Shown: positions 26,329 to 39,452 of the stretch, piece after piece
Layout of the letters: each line of letters begins with the position of its first letter
How positions within the stretch are numbered: the first letter of the stretch is position 1
From: Flexifilum sp963727545
GTDB taxonomy: Bacteria > Chloroflexota > Anaerolineae > Aggregatilineales > Phototrophicaceae
Length of the DNA stretch: 64,000 bases
Assembly (NCBI GenBank): GCA_963727545.1
Contig: CAVSGS010000007.1
Location: forward strand, 186,001 to 250,000
Direction of reading: 5' to 3'
Program-made: the position numbers and the translations under genes
Notes under the pieces: model-generated
Databases searched by the model: none
The model's input: only the letters and a program-made list of their open reading frames with translations
What the model was told of the DNA's origin: nothing

Positions 26329-26332
<4 letters not shown>
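25364..26332 (+). CDS. Dihydrodipicolinate synthase-family aldolase
   Basis: A TIM-barrel lyase of the DHDPS/N-acetylneuraminate lyase family, 322 residues. The Schiff-base lysine appears to be in LGAKHSSLSRQLEW (about residue 184). The N-terminal barrel strand is GMSAILLPFTADGQIDWDGF, and VIFQSYGL probably holds the conserved tyrosine. It overlaps gntR by 4 bases and the following flavoprotein gene by 4, so the three are translationally coupled. Members of this family outside lysine synthesis cleave or dehydrate sugar acids such as 2-keto-3-deoxy acids; that fits a sugar-catabolic operon, but the reaction is not determined. Confidence 0.82.
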
Positions 26333-27765
<1,433 letters not shown>

Positions 27766-27858
27766 CGATTTATCAGCCATCCTCAAATTGAAACGGGTAA
27801 CTTTATTCCGTATCTGTCTTTACCTTTCTCGCCGCGCAAAGGCGAGGAGATGACGTTC

Positions 27859-27887
27859 GTAGGGGCGGGTTTCAGATCTGCCCCTAC
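27859..27887. repeat. Palindromic repeat copy 7
   Basis: GTAGGGGC, core GGGTTTCAGATCT, then GCCCCTAC. The core is a decayed relative of copies at 10636 and 41830. Located between the flavoprotein and the following oxidoreductase gene. Confidence 0.82.
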
Positions 27888-27945
27888 ACGTGAAAATCTA
27901 TAATAGGCTTCTCATCGAATCTTTCCACAAGGACACATCGCACTC

Positions 27946-29034
27946 ATGAATCCTTATCGGATTGCCATTGTCGGCACTGGGAGTTCGGTCGGCAATCACC
28001 TCCAAGCCATTGAAGCGCAGGGTGACCGCGTCGAATTGGTCGCTGCTGTCGACCTCAACCAAGCGCGCCTCAACGCCATCTGTGAGCAGAATCACATTCC
28101 CCACGCCTATACCAGCGTCACCGCCATGCTCACCGCCGAGCAGCCCGATCTGGTCAGTATCGTCACGCCGCCCGCGACCCATCGCGCGCTTGCCGTCGAG
28201 TGTTTGGAGGCAGGGGCGTGGGTCTACTGCGAGAAGCCGCTCTGCGCGTCGCTGGCGGAGTTCGACGCCATCAGCGCTGCCGAAGCGCGTACCGGGCGTT
28301 ACGTCAGCACCGTTTTTCAGTGGCGCTTCGGATCGGCGGCGAAGCACGTCAAGCGGCTGATCGAAACGCAAGCCCTCGGCAAGCCGCTGGTCGCCGTCTG
28401 TCACACGCTCTGGTATCGCCCGCAGGCATACTACGACAAGGCGTGGCGCGGCAAATGGCAGACCGAGATCGGCGGACCGACCATGACGCTCGGCATTCAC
28501 CTGATGGATTTGCTGCTCTGGCTGTTGGGCGACTGGCGCGAGGTTCATGCGCTAGCGGACACGCTCGACCATACGATTGAAGTGGAAGACATTTCGATGG
28601 CGCTGGTGCGTTTCGGCGGCGGCAGCATGGCGAGTATCGTCAACAGCGCGCTCTCGCCGCGACAGGAGAGCTATCTCCGGCTCGACTTCCAGCAGGCGAC
28701 GGTCGAATGTCGCGCGCTGTATCGCGCCGCCAACGAAAATTGGTCGTTCAGCCTGCCGTCGGACGCATCCGACTCGGTAGCGCAGGATCAGTGGAATGCG
28801 CTGGTTGACGATTTCCCCGGCGAGCATCGCGTCCAGTTGGGCGAAATCCTCGATAGCATGGATCGCGGTGAGCGTCCACCGGTCAGCGGTGATGAAGCCC
28901 GGCGCATCCTTGAGTTCGCCGCCAGCCTTTACAAATCCGCCAACACCGGTAAACCCGTTCAACGCGGCGAGATCGTCCCCGGCGATCCCTACTACACGGC
29001 GATGAACGGCGCGGCGGTCGCGCGAACGTCATGA
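27946..29034 (+). CDS. Gfo/Idh/MocA family oxidoreductase (second)
   Basis: NAD(P)-dependent dehydrogenase of 362 residues with Rossmann motif IAIVGTGSSVGNHLQAI, aspartate-containing AAVDLNQARL (suggesting NAD preference), and VYCEKPLCASLAEF with the catalytic lysine at about residue 96. The C-terminal substrate domain includes GGPTMTLGIHLMDLLLWLLG. The stop overlaps the start of the next gene (ATGA, 29031-29034), tying it to the GH106-like glycosidase. It is not closely similar to the oxidoreductase at 19216-20544. Oxidation of a released deoxy- or hexose sugar is plausible. Confidence 0.87.
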   Translation: MNPYRIAIVGTGSSVGNHLQAIEAQGDRVELVAAVDLNQARLNAICEQNHIPHAYTSVTAMLTAEQPDLVSIVTPPATHRALAVECLEAGAWVYCEKPLCASLAEFDAISAAEARTGRYVSTVFQWRFGSAAKHVKRLIETQALGKPLVAVCHTLWYRPQAYYDKAWRGKWQTEIGGPTMTLGIHLMDLLLWLLGDWREVHALADTLDHTIEVEDISMALVRFGGGSMASIVNSALSPRQESYLRLDFQQATVECRALYRAANENWSFSLPSDASDSVAQDQWNALVDDFPGEHRVQLGEILDSMDRGERPPVSGDEARRILEFAASLYKSANTGKPVQRGEIVPGDPYYTAMNGAAVARTS

Positions 29035-30855
29035 GCGATCAACCGCTGCCGCCTGAATGGGTTGATCCGCCCGCCGAGTTCTCGCTCGCGCCGTTCTGGT
29101 TCCTCAACGACGAACTGCGCGCGGATGAGATCGCGCGGCAGATGGGCGAGTTTCAGGCGCACGGCGTCGATGCCGTCGTGCTGCATCCGCGCGTTGGGCT
29201 GCCCCGCTCGCAGGGCTGGATGAGCGAGCCGCTGCTGGCGCTGCTGCGCTTCGCCATTGAGGAAGCGGCGCGGCGCGGGATGTGGGTCATGCTCTACGAC
29301 GAAGGCATGTATCCCAGCGGATCGGCGTCGGGGCAGGTCGTCGCCGAGAATCCGGCCTATCAGTGTCGCGGACTGGAACGGATCGCGCTGGCAGCCGACG
29401 CCGAGATCGCGCTCCAGCCGGATCAAACGCTGGTCGCCGACGTGATCTACAAAGGGCAGCGCTACGCCATCATCGACCGCCCGATTGACTCGGTGATTCG
29501 CGGCTTGCACTTCCTCAACGAGAGTTCTGACGAGCCGCCGGAGGATGAGCCGCCCGCCGCTGATCTGCTCAATCCTGATGCGGTTGCCGCCTTTATCCGC
29601 CACAGCTACGAGCGCTACTATCAAGCCTTCGGCGATCACTTCGGCACGACCATCCGCGCCATCTTCACCGACGAGCCGAACCTGCTCGGACGGTCACGCG
29701 AGACGGGCGTCATGCCCGGTACGACCGGCATTCTAGAGCACGTCAACGCCGCGCTCGGCTGCGATTTCACGCCGTTATCTGCCCGCGCTCTGGGATGCCG
29801 ACGCGCCGGAGCAGATCAAGCGCGACTACTTGCGCGCCCTCGACCAGCGGCTCGAAGCGACTTACTACGCTCAGCTTTACGACTGGTGCGAGCAGCATGG
29901 CATCGCCTTGACCGGGCATCCCGCCGAGCCGGACGCGACGACTATCCTACGTTACTTTCATCAGCCGGGGCAGGACATCGTCTGGCGCTTCATCGAGCCG
30001 GATCGGTCCTCGGCGCTGGCAGGGCGGCAGTCAACGCAGGCGAAAGCGGCGTCCAGCGCCATGCTGCATAATGGACGGCGGCGCAACGCCAACGAGTTCT
30101 GCGGCGCTTACGGCGACTCGCTGACCTTTGCGGAAATGCGCTGGCTGGCGAACTGGCTGCTGGTGCGCGGTTGCAATTTGCTCATTCCGCACGCCTTCTA
30201 TTATTCGGTGCGCGGACCACGTCGCCATGAGCGCCCGCCGGACGTCGGTATGCACAGCCCTTGGTGGGATGACCGCTTCACTGCCTTCGCGCAAGGGAGC
30301 CGCCGATTGTGCTGGCTCAACACCGACTCGGAGCAAATTTGTGAGGTGGCGATTCTGGGCGAGCAGCACAACCTCCCGTGGCGGGCGGCGAAGGTGCTGT
30401 TCGAGCATCAGATCGACTTCAACTATCTCGACGCCGACGATCTGCTGCATCGCGCGACTATCAGCGACGACGGCATCACCATCGGTGCTGCCCGCTATCG
30501 TGCCTTGATCCTCGACGGCGATCTGGCGACGGACGTCCAGCCGGTGCTCGATCAGTTGGGCGACCGTGTGATTCGCTGGAGCGACGATGCGGACGCGAGT
30601 CTCGCCGCGCTGCGCGCGCTGGTCACGCCGACGCTAAGCGTCACGCCGCCTGCGTCCGGTCTGCGCGTCCGCCACCTCCAGAAAGCGGGCTTCGACTGGT
30701 ATATCCTGTTTAACGAGACGGCGGCAGCCATCGACGTGACCGTCGATCTTGCCGCCGAATCCGCGCGTCTGCTCGATCCCTATACCAACGAGATGCAGCC
30801 CTTCACCGGACGGTTAGCGCTGGCAGGGCACGAGATTAAGGTGCTCGTCATGTAA
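29031..30855 (+). pseudogene. GH106-like glycosidase, one frameshift
   Basis: Large cytoplasmic glycosidase-like protein (about 600 residues when joined). The first part has FWFLNDELRADEIARQMGEF, VVLHPRVGLPRSQGW, MWVMLYDEGMYPSGSASGQV and IFTDEPNL, which is the style of the GH106 alpha-L-rhamnosidase-like group. One extra T near 29775 shifts the frame; the second part resumes YLPALWDADAPEQIKRDYLR, then NEFCGAYGDSLTFAEMRWLA and LIPHAFYYSVRGPRRHERPP, ending 30855. The two halves fit without loss, so the gene may be intact in the organism. If a rhamnosidase, it would process rhamnogalacturonan fragments, consistent with a pectin locus. Family assignment is moderate. Confidence 0.68.
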
Positions 30856-30866
30856 TCATCGGCAAC

Positions 30867-30894
30867 GTAGGGGCGACGCATGCGTCGCCCCTAC
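30867..30894. repeat. Palindromic repeat copy 8 (perfect)
   Basis: Perfect 28-bp inverted repeat with core GACGCATGCGTC, 12 bases after the glycosidase stop and 29 before the next start. Confidence 0.9.
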
Positions 30895-30922
30895 ATCGGA
30901 TCTTCACAAGAGGCGATTCCCC

Positions 30923-32044
30923 ATGAAAGCGAAGCTGGGCGCCCTAGGGCTATTTATGAGCGTAATGCTGGTGGCAGAGATAGTTACGGCACAAGCTCCG
31001 ACGATCACCCGCATCGCTACCGGGCTGCAAAATCCGCGTGGCGTCGCCGTGCTGCCCGATGGTCGGCTGCTGGTCGCTGAGGCGGGGATGGGACACGGCG
31101 GTGACACGGGGCGTTTGAGCGTCTTTGACGACCAAAACGGTGATGGCGATTACGACGACCCCGGCGAGATCACGCCGGTGCTCGATCACCTGCCGAGCTA
31201 TAACATCATGGCGCAGTTCAGTCCGGGGCGCGACGAGGTGCTCGGCATCGGTGACGTACTGGCGCTCGACGATGGGCGCGCTTTCTTCACCCTCGACGAT
31301 CATTTCGCCAAGCTGAGCATCGTCGCCCTCGATCCGGCGCTTCAGCGCGTCGGCGATCTGGTCACGCGCGACGGCAGTTTGAACGCCATCGCTTACGACC
31401 CGCGCCGCGACCGGATCTACGTGGCGGAGAGTTCGTTCAACGACTTAGCGGCGGTTGCGCTCGACGGCACGGTCGAGACCATCGCCCAGTTCGAGTTGCT
31501 GGCAAACCAGCAGCAGGCGGTTCCGGCGGGACTCGCCGTCGATCCGCGTACTGGCGATGTGCTGGTGGCGTTGTTTTCCGGGCAGTTGTGGGATTACTAC
31601 GGGTCGATCCTCTCCTACCTGCCCGGCGATGCCAAGATCGTCCGCGTTAACCCCGATACCGGTGTGATCAGCAATGTGATCACTGGACTGACGACGGCGA
31701 TTGACGTTGCCGTCGATGATGCCGGGAATATCTACGCCCTCGAAATGACCACGCGCTGGGCGACCCCGCCGCTGACCGACGCCTTCGACCTCTACGATCC
31801 TGACGCGCCGCCGGATGCGGGCGGCTATCCGCGTTTTTCCGGTCGTGTGACTCGCTATGCTGCCGACGGCAGCAATCCGCTGATCCTCGCCGACGATCTC
31901 GACACGCCGACTAATCTCACTTATCATGCCGGGGCGCTCTACGTCTCGACAGGAGAGGGCACGCCCGGTCGCCCGATCTGGGGACGTAACGGCGCGACCC
32001 GCATCGTCGGCGAACTCTACCGGATCACGCTCGGCGAAAACTGA
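30923..32044 (+). CDS. Secreted beta-propeller protein, ScyD/ScyE-like
   Basis: Exported protein of 373 residues. The Sec signal peptide MKAKLGALGLFMSVMLVAE ends IVTA|QA. The mature part is built from repeated propeller blades of NHL/SMP-30-like type: GLQNPRGVAVLPDGRLLVAE, GIGDVLALDDGRAFFT, LNAIAYDPRRDRIYVAESS, PAGLAVDPRTGDVLVALFSG, AIDVAVDDAGNIYALEM and LTYHAGALYVSTGEG. The family has no known enzymatic activity in most members; it is an extracellular binding or scaffold protein. It lies last in the plus-strand run, separated by a repeat, so it may be independently expressed. Confidence 0.8.
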   Translation: MKAKLGALGLFMSVMLVAEIVTAQAPTITRIATGLQNPRGVAVLPDGRLLVAEAGMGHGGDTGRLSVFDDQNGDGDYDDPGEITPVLDHLPSYNIMAQFSPGRDEVLGIGDVLALDDGRAFFTLDDHFAKLSIVALDPALQRVGDLVTRDGSLNAIAYDPRRDRIYVAESSFNDLAAVALDGTVETIAQFELLANQQQAVPAGLAVDPRTGDVLVALFSGQLWDYYGSILSYLPGDAKIVRVNPDTGVISNVITGLTTAIDVAVDDAGNIYALEMTTRWATPPLTDAFDLYDPDAPPDAGGYPRFSGRVTRYAADGSNPLILADDLDTPTNLTYHAGALYVSTGEGTPGRPIWGRNGATRIVGELYRITLGEN

Positions 32045-32054
32045 CCGGAAAGAA

Positions 32055-32090
32055 AACGCGCCGCCAACTCCTGCGAGTCGGCGGCGCGTT
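32055..32090. terminator. Bidirectional hairpin terminator
   Basis: Perfect 11-bp stem AACGCGCCGCC / GGCGGCGCGTT with a 14-nt loop, in the 65-bp gap between two convergent genes. AAAA precedes it, giving a U-run for the minus-strand transcript. Confidence 0.65.
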
Positions 32091-32109
32091 GGTAATGCGG
32101 TGCCGTTGA

Positions 32110-33996
32110 TTAGGCGGCTTGAACCACTTCGGTATTTTCAAACTGGCTGTTGTACAGGTCGGCGTAGAAACCGCCCTGCGCCAGCAAGCCTTCGTGCGTC
32201 CCTTGCTCGACGATGTCGCCGTCGCGCATGACGAGGATCAAATCGGCATTGCGGATGGTCGAGAGCCGGTGCGCGATGATGAAGCTGGTGCGGTTTCGCA
32301 TCAGGTTATCCATCGCCTGCTGGATCAGCACTTCGGTGCGGGTATCGACCGAACTGGTCGCTTCGTCGAGGATCAGCATTTGTGGGTCGGCGAGGATGGC
32401 GCGGGCGATTGTCAGCAGCTGCTTTTGCCCCTGCGAGATATTGCTGGTCTCCTCGTTGAGCACGGTGTTGTAACCGTCGGGCAGTGTCCGCACGAAGTGA
32501 TCGACGTGGGCGGCTTGCGCGGCGGCGTAGACTTCCTCGTCGGTTGCCTCTAAACGACCGTAGCGGATGTTCTCTAGGATGCTGCCGTTATAGAGCCACG
32601 CATCCTGCAAGACCATGCCGAACAGCTTGCGCAGGTCGTGGCGGCTGAACTCCTGAATGTTGTGCCCGTCGACCATGATCGCGCCGCTGTTGACGTCGTA
32701 GAAGCGCATGAGCAGCTTGACCATCGTCGTCTTGCCCGCGCCGGTGGGACCGACAATGGCGATCTTCTGACCGGGACTCACGCTGGCGGAAAAGTCGCGA
32801 ATGATGACCTTATCCGGGTTGTAGCCGAAGCGCACGTGATCGAACTCAACGTGCCCCTGCACGCTTTCCAGCTTGATCGGGCTGCCGGTCTCGACGATTT
32901 CTTCTTCTTCAGCGAGGAAGGCGAAGACGCGCTCGGCGGCGGCGGCGGTCTGCTGCAGCACGTTCGAAATGTTGGCGATCTGGGCGATCGGCTGGTTGAA
33001 CGAGCGTGAATACTGGATGAAGGCTTGAATGTCGCCGACGGTGATCATGCCGTTAATCGCCAGATACCCGCCGAGGATCGAGACTGCCACGTAACCCAAG
33101 TTGCCGATGAACGACATGATCGGCATCATCATGCCGGAGAGAAACTGCGACTTCCACGCCGAACTGTAGAGTGTGTCGTTGTAGGTGTCGAACGTCTCGA
33201 TGCTTTTCGCTTCGCCGTTAAAGGCTTTCATCACGTTGTGACCGCCGTACATTTCCTCGACGTGCCCGTTGACGTGACCGAGATAGTCCTGCTGCTCGCG
33301 GAAGTATTTCTGCGACTTGCTGACCACCACCGCGATCACCACCAGCGATAGCGGGATGATGAGGGCGGTCGCAATCGTCATGATCCAGCTAATCGACAGC
33401 ATCATGATGACCACGCCGACCAGCATCGTCACCGACGTGACGATCTGGGTCAGACTCTGGTTGAGCGTCTGGCTGATCGTGTCCACGTCGTTGGTGATGC
33501 GCGAGAGCACTTCACCCTGATTCGTGCCGTCGAAGTAGCGCAAGGGCAGCCGGTTGATCTTCTCGGAGATGTTCTTACGCAGGTTATAGGTGACTCGCAT
33601 CGAGACGCCCGCCATCACCCAACCTTGAATGTAGTTGAACAATGCCGAGATCAGATACAGCGCTACCAAGGTCAGGATAATGTTGCCGATGTAGCCGAAG
33701 TCGATACCGTCGCCGGTGCCGGAAATCTGCGCGATCACGCCCTCGAACAGCTTGGTCGTCGCTTGACCGAGGATTTTCGGTCCGACAATCGAGAACAGCG
33801 TCGAGGCAATGGCGAAGATCAGCACAATCGTGATGGCGACTTTGTGCGGGCTGAGATAGGCGATCAGCTTGCGCATCGTGCCTTTGAAGTCGCGGGCTTT
33901 CTCGCCGCGCACCATCATGCCGCCGCCCATCGGTCCGCCGTGCCGGGGACCTGCCGGTGCACCGCCCCGCTGATTGTTTCGGTTTTGTCCCATCAT
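32110..33996 (-). CDS. ABC exporter subunit, consensus ATPase half of a heterodimer
   Basis: Fused membrane-plus-ATPase half-transporter of 628 residues. An N-terminal Gly/Arg/Met-rich tail (NQRGGAPAGPRHGGPMGGGM) precedes six membrane segments (about 50-345). The ATPase has Walker A GPTGAGKTT, Q-loop MVLQDAWLYNG, signature ISQGQKQLL (SQGQ rather than SGGQ), Walker B MLILDEATSSVD with catalytic glutamate, and the switch histidine in IIAHRLS. Its partner, translated just before it (ATGA overlap at 33993), has a degenerate ATPase site, so the two form an asymmetric exporter of the BmrCD/TM287-288 type, probably for drugs or lipids. Confidence 0.92.
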   Translation of the reverse strand: MMGQNRNNQRGGAPAGPRHGGPMGGGMMVRGEKARDFKGTMRKLIAYLSPHKVAITIVLIFAIASTLFSIVGPKILGQATTKLFEGVIAQISGTGDGIDFGYIGNIILTLVALYLISALFNYIQGWVMAGVSMRVTYNLRKNISEKINRLPLRYFDGTNQGEVLSRITNDVDTISQTLNQSLTQIVTSVTMLVGVVIMMLSISWIMTIATALIIPLSLVVIAVVVSKSQKYFREQQDYLGHVNGHVEEMYGGHNVMKAFNGEAKSIETFDTYNDTLYSSAWKSQFLSGMMMPIMSFIGNLGYVAVSILGGYLAINGMITVGDIQAFIQYSRSFNQPIAQIANISNVLQQTAAAAERVFAFLAEEEEIVETGSPIKLESVQGHVEFDHVRFGYNPDKVIIRDFSASVSPGQKIAIVGPTGAGKTTMVKLLMRFYDVNSGAIMVDGHNIQEFSRHDLRKLFGMVLQDAWLYNGSILENIRYGRLEATDEEVYAAAQAAHVDHFVRTLPDGYNTVLNEETSNISQGQKQLLTIARAILADPQMLILDEATSSVDTRTEVLIQQAMDNLMRNRTSFIIAHRLSTIRNADLILVMRDGDIVEQGTHEGLLAQGGFYADLYNSQFENTEVVQAA

Positions 33997-36726
33997 GATG
34001 CCAGTTCCTCGATCCCTAGTTGCGACAGCGCGATCTCACGGTAAATTTCGCAGTTTTCCATCAGTTCGTCGTGCGTGCCTTTGCCGACGACGCGACCTTC
34101 GTCCAGTACAATGATTTGCTCGGCGGTGCGGACGGTGGACACGCGCTGGGTTACGATCAAGACGGTGCTGGAGCCGGTTTGCTCCTTGAGTGCTTTGCGC
34201 AGCGCCACGTCGGTCTTGAAGTCCAGCGCCGAGAAGCTGTCGTCGAAGATGTAGATCGGCGCTTGTTTGACCAGCGCGCGGGCAATCGAAAGCCGCTGCC
34301 GCTGACCGCCGGAGACGTTGCTTCCGCCTTGCGAAATCTCGGTCGCTATACCGTCCGGTTTTTCGGCGATGAACTCCGTCGCTTGCGCGATTGCCGTTGC
34401 GGTGTTGATGATGTTGTCACTGGCATTCTCGTTGGCATAGCGCAGGTTGCTCTCGATTGTCCCGGAGAACAGCATCGCTTTCTGTGGGATATAGCCGATC
34501 TTGTCGCGCAGGTCGTGCTGGGTGATCTGGCGGATGTCCACGCCATTGACCAAGATTTCGCCTTCAGTCACGTCGTAGAAGCGCGGGATCAAGTTGATGA
34601 CGGTCGATTTGCCGGAGCCGGTCGAGCCGATAAACGCGGTCGTCTGACCGGGTTTCGCCGTGAAGTCGATGTCGTGCAAAACGTCGGCTTCAGCGCCGGG
34701 ATAGCGGAATGAGACGTGGCGGAACTCGACCGTGCCGTCGAACGGCTCGTTGAACTGCTTGGGATCTTTCGGATCTTCGATGGTCGCTTCCGTCTCCAAC
34801 ACTTCGGCGATTCGATCCGCCGAAACCGAGGCGCGCGGCAGCATGATGAACATGAACGACATCATCAAGAAGCCCATGACCACCTGAATCGCGTACTGCA
34901 TGAAGGCGATCATCGAGCCGACCTGCATGTTCGCCGCCGCCACTTGATGCGCGCCGACCCACACGACCAACAGGGTCAAGCCGTTCATGATCAGCATCAT
35001 TGCGGGCATCATGAACGCCATCACGCGGCTGACGAACAGGTTCGTGCTGGTCAAATCCTCATTTGCCGTGTCGAAGCGTTTTTCCTCGAAGGGCTGCGTG
35101 TTGAAGGCGCGCACGACCATGATGCCGGAGAGATTCTCGCGGGTGACGAGGTTGAGCCGGTCAACCAAACTTTGGATGATGCGGAACTTCGGCAGCGACA
35201 GGGTGAAAATCGAGGTGATCAAGCCCAATTAAGACGACAATCGCCAGCGCGATGATCCACCACATCGAACTATCGGTTTGCAGCGCCTTGATCACGCCGC
35301 CGACGCCGAGGATTGGCGCGTAAATCACCAACCGCATCATCAGCACGATGATCGTTTGTAACTGCGTAATGTCGTTGGTCGTCCGCGTGATCAGCGACGC
35401 CACCGAGAACTTGTCGAATTCGGTATTGGAGAAGCGTTCGACCTTCTGGAACAGGTCGCGCCGGAGGTCGCGAGCTGCGCCCGCCGCGACGCGCGCGGAC
35501 AGCAGGCTGACCAAGACCGTACAGGTCACCGAGATCAGCGAAAGCAGCAGCATGTCCAAGCCGGTGCCGAGGACGTAGTTGTTCTGGAGGCTGGCGGTGT
35601 CCATGCCGAGTGCGGCGTATTCCGTCTTGACGGCTCCAACCGCCGACTGCGTGATCAAGCTGGGGTCCATTGCGTCGAAGCGTTGGTTCATCGCGCTGAG
35701 GATCGGTGTCCGCAGCACTGCCGGCATACTCTTGAGCAGCGCGAACAAGTCGGTGCCGGCGGGCAGACTGGACAGGTCGAAGCCTGACGTTGTGCCCATC
35801 GCTGCCGCCTTCGATGGATCTGCCATGACCTGCTCGATGCCGGTGACAGCGAGGAATGCCTTACCCATGATCGGGTTCAGCGTATCGATCTCTGCCTTGC
35901 CGGTGTCGTTGAGCACGTAAATCGGCTCATCGGCGAGCACGGGATACTGGCTGAGATACTGGTTGTAGTCTGCCGAGTTTTGATCGACCAGCGTATAGGC
36001 TGCTTGCACAGTCGCTTGATCGTCGGTGCTCAGGAACAGGTTGAGTTTGTCCATCTCGCTGGCGCGCAGCGCGACCGGGACGGCGTTCTCGACGCCGCCT
36101 TGCTGAATGCCGACGTTGACGATCCTGCCCATGTAATCGGGCAGAGTCAGGTCAGCCATCGCTTGCGCGAACAGGAGGGCGACCGCTATCAAGATGATAA
36201 CGATAAACGGCTTGAGATATTTCGCCAATCGTAGCATAGCTGGGTTTCCGGTTACCTCTCTAAGAATCTCGTTAGGTGTGGTTTGCATAGCGCGTTGGAG
36301 CGCAGGAAAAAGCACCTGCGCTGCCTCAAGTTCTTCGGATGTGAGCGGCTCCAAGTATTCCGCCAAATAACCGACAATCTGATCGAACGTTGCTTGGGCG
36401 TGGGCGAGTCCTTCGGGCGTGAGCTTCAGCAGCGTTTGTCTCCGGTCATCCGGGTCCGGTTCGCGCACGATCCAGCCGCGCTCATATAAGCGCTGAACGA
36501 GTGTGCTGGCGGATTGCAGGCTAACCCGGCGCCTTTTCGCCAACTCGCTGGCGGTCAAGGGCTTGTCTTTGAACTGAGTCAGCGCTAAGAGCTGAATCAG
36601 CGTGCCATCATCTTCGCCTGCCTCGCGCATTCGTCCGCCGATTAGTCTGCCCAACAGGGGCAGAAATTTGACCAGCGCTTCCGCCGTGTCATAGGGAGTC
36701 CAAGGATCTTCTGCCATTGGATTCAT
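33993..36726 (-). CDS. MarR regulator fused in frame to ABC exporter subunit (one frameshift)
   Basis: From ATG 36726 the frame first encodes a complete MarR-type winged helix (about residues 1-150: LTASELAKRRRVSLQSASTL, RGWIVREPDPDDRRQ). It then runs without a stop into an ABC half-exporter beginning AMLRLAKYLKPFIV. Between membrane segments 1 and 2 lies an insert of about 190 residues instead of the usual short loop. An extra base in a GGG run (CCC at 35224-35226 on plus) shifts the frame; the rest continues LITSIFTLSLPKFRIIQSLV. The ATPase has Walker A GSTGSGKST, signature VSGGQRQR, but Walker B IFDDS and VTQRV in place of the catalytic Glu and switch His: a degenerate site. The fusion itself may be an indel artefact. 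Confidence 0.75.
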
Positions 36727-36734
36727 CAACCTAT

Positions 36735-36788
36735 CTGATAGTCAGGGAAACTGATAGTCAATATAGTTGAGTATTCTTTCCCTGTCAA
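36735..36788 (-). promoter_or_regulatory. Promoter of MarR-ABC operon with two direct-repeat operators
   Basis: Minus-strand -35 TTGACA (36783-36788), a 17-bp spacer, -10 TATATT (36760-36765). Two direct repeats CTGATAGTCA (36735-36744, 36751-36760; period 16) cover the -10 edge and start region, so the MarR protein probably represses here. Confidence 0.65.
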
Positions 36789-36853
36789 CGGCTGAGCGCC
36801 TTAATTCACAGATTTTTTACGAAACGCTGACGTTTCACTTATCTCCCGCGTGG

Positions 36854-36882
36854 GATAGGGGCACAGCGCGCTGCGCCCCCAC
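36854..36882. repeat. Palindromic repeat copy 9
   Basis: ATAGGGGC, core ACAGCGCGCTGC, GCCCCCAC; both outer ends slightly degraded. Adjacent to the 3' end of the ABC gene ending at 36890. Confidence 0.75.
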
Positions 36883-36889
36883 GAAGTTA

Positions 36890-38773
<1,884 letters not shown>

Positions 38774-39017
38774 GTCCGGTTATGCTCCATCTAGACGTGA
38801 CGCGACCTAATTGGTCGCTTGAACTGCCAAACCATAGCCGGGTTGTTTAAACTCAATATAAACGGGAGCTTGCGTCGGGGAGTCAAAGCGCGCTCGCGAT
38901 CTGAAAGGATAATCGTCTGATTAAGCCGGACCCATTATGACCCTTCAAAAATTCTAAAAGCTTGATACTATAAGTCCCCGCTGTTCGCGGATAACTTTGA
39001 CCGAATGGAGCGAACGA

Positions 39018-39452
39018 ATGATGGAGCAGTATCTAGAGGTATCACAAGAAGCTGGCGCAGCGCTTTTTCGCCGCCAGATTGAAGGTTCGGTGATTATGCT
39101 GAATCTTTTGCGCTTTCGAGAAGTCGCCGATTACTCTGCCAGTCCCGAAATCGCCCCCGCCGAACCGATTTCCGGGCGCGAGGCTTATCAGAAATATATC
39201 GATCTCACGCTGCCGTTTCTCACGGCGACCGGCGGTGAAATCATGCTGCTGGGCGATGGCGGGAAATATCTGATCGGTCCGCAAACGGAGCGGTGGGATC
39301 TGGTGATGCTGATTCGCCAGAACTCGCTGCAAGACTTCCTGTCGTTCTCGTCGAACGAAGCTTACCAAGTTGTGCTGGGGCATCGAACGGCAGCGCTCGA
39401 AGACTCGCGGCTGCTGCCGCTGGTGGAGTTTCCGGGGAACAGCATTCTCTAG
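39018..39452 (+). CDS. DUF1330-family protein
   Basis: Small cytoplasmic protein of 144 residues from ATG 39018 (GGAG about 9 bases upstream; an upstream in-frame TTG at 38997 is less likely). The ferredoxin-like DUF1330 pattern is present: SVIMLNLLRFREVADYS near the N-terminus, REAYQKYIDLTLPFLTATGG, and RWDLVMLIRQNSLQDFLSFS toward the end. The biochemical role of the family is unknown. It converges on the histidine kinase gene, with stops overlapping by 4 bases, and shows no functional link to its neighbours. Confidence 0.8.
   Translation: MMEQYLEVSQEAGAALFRRQIEGSVIMLNLLRFREVADYSASPEIAPAEPISGREAYQKYIDLTLPFLTATGGEIMLLGDGGKYLIGPQTERWDLVMLIRQNSLQDFLSFSSNEAYQVVLGHRTAALEDSRLLPLVEFPGNSIL

Noticed and set aside
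34000..36726. Separate genes for the two halves of the frameshifted exporter
   Set aside because: The break at 35224-35226 cuts the membrane domain in mid-helix and is healed by removing one G, so one gene is the better reading.
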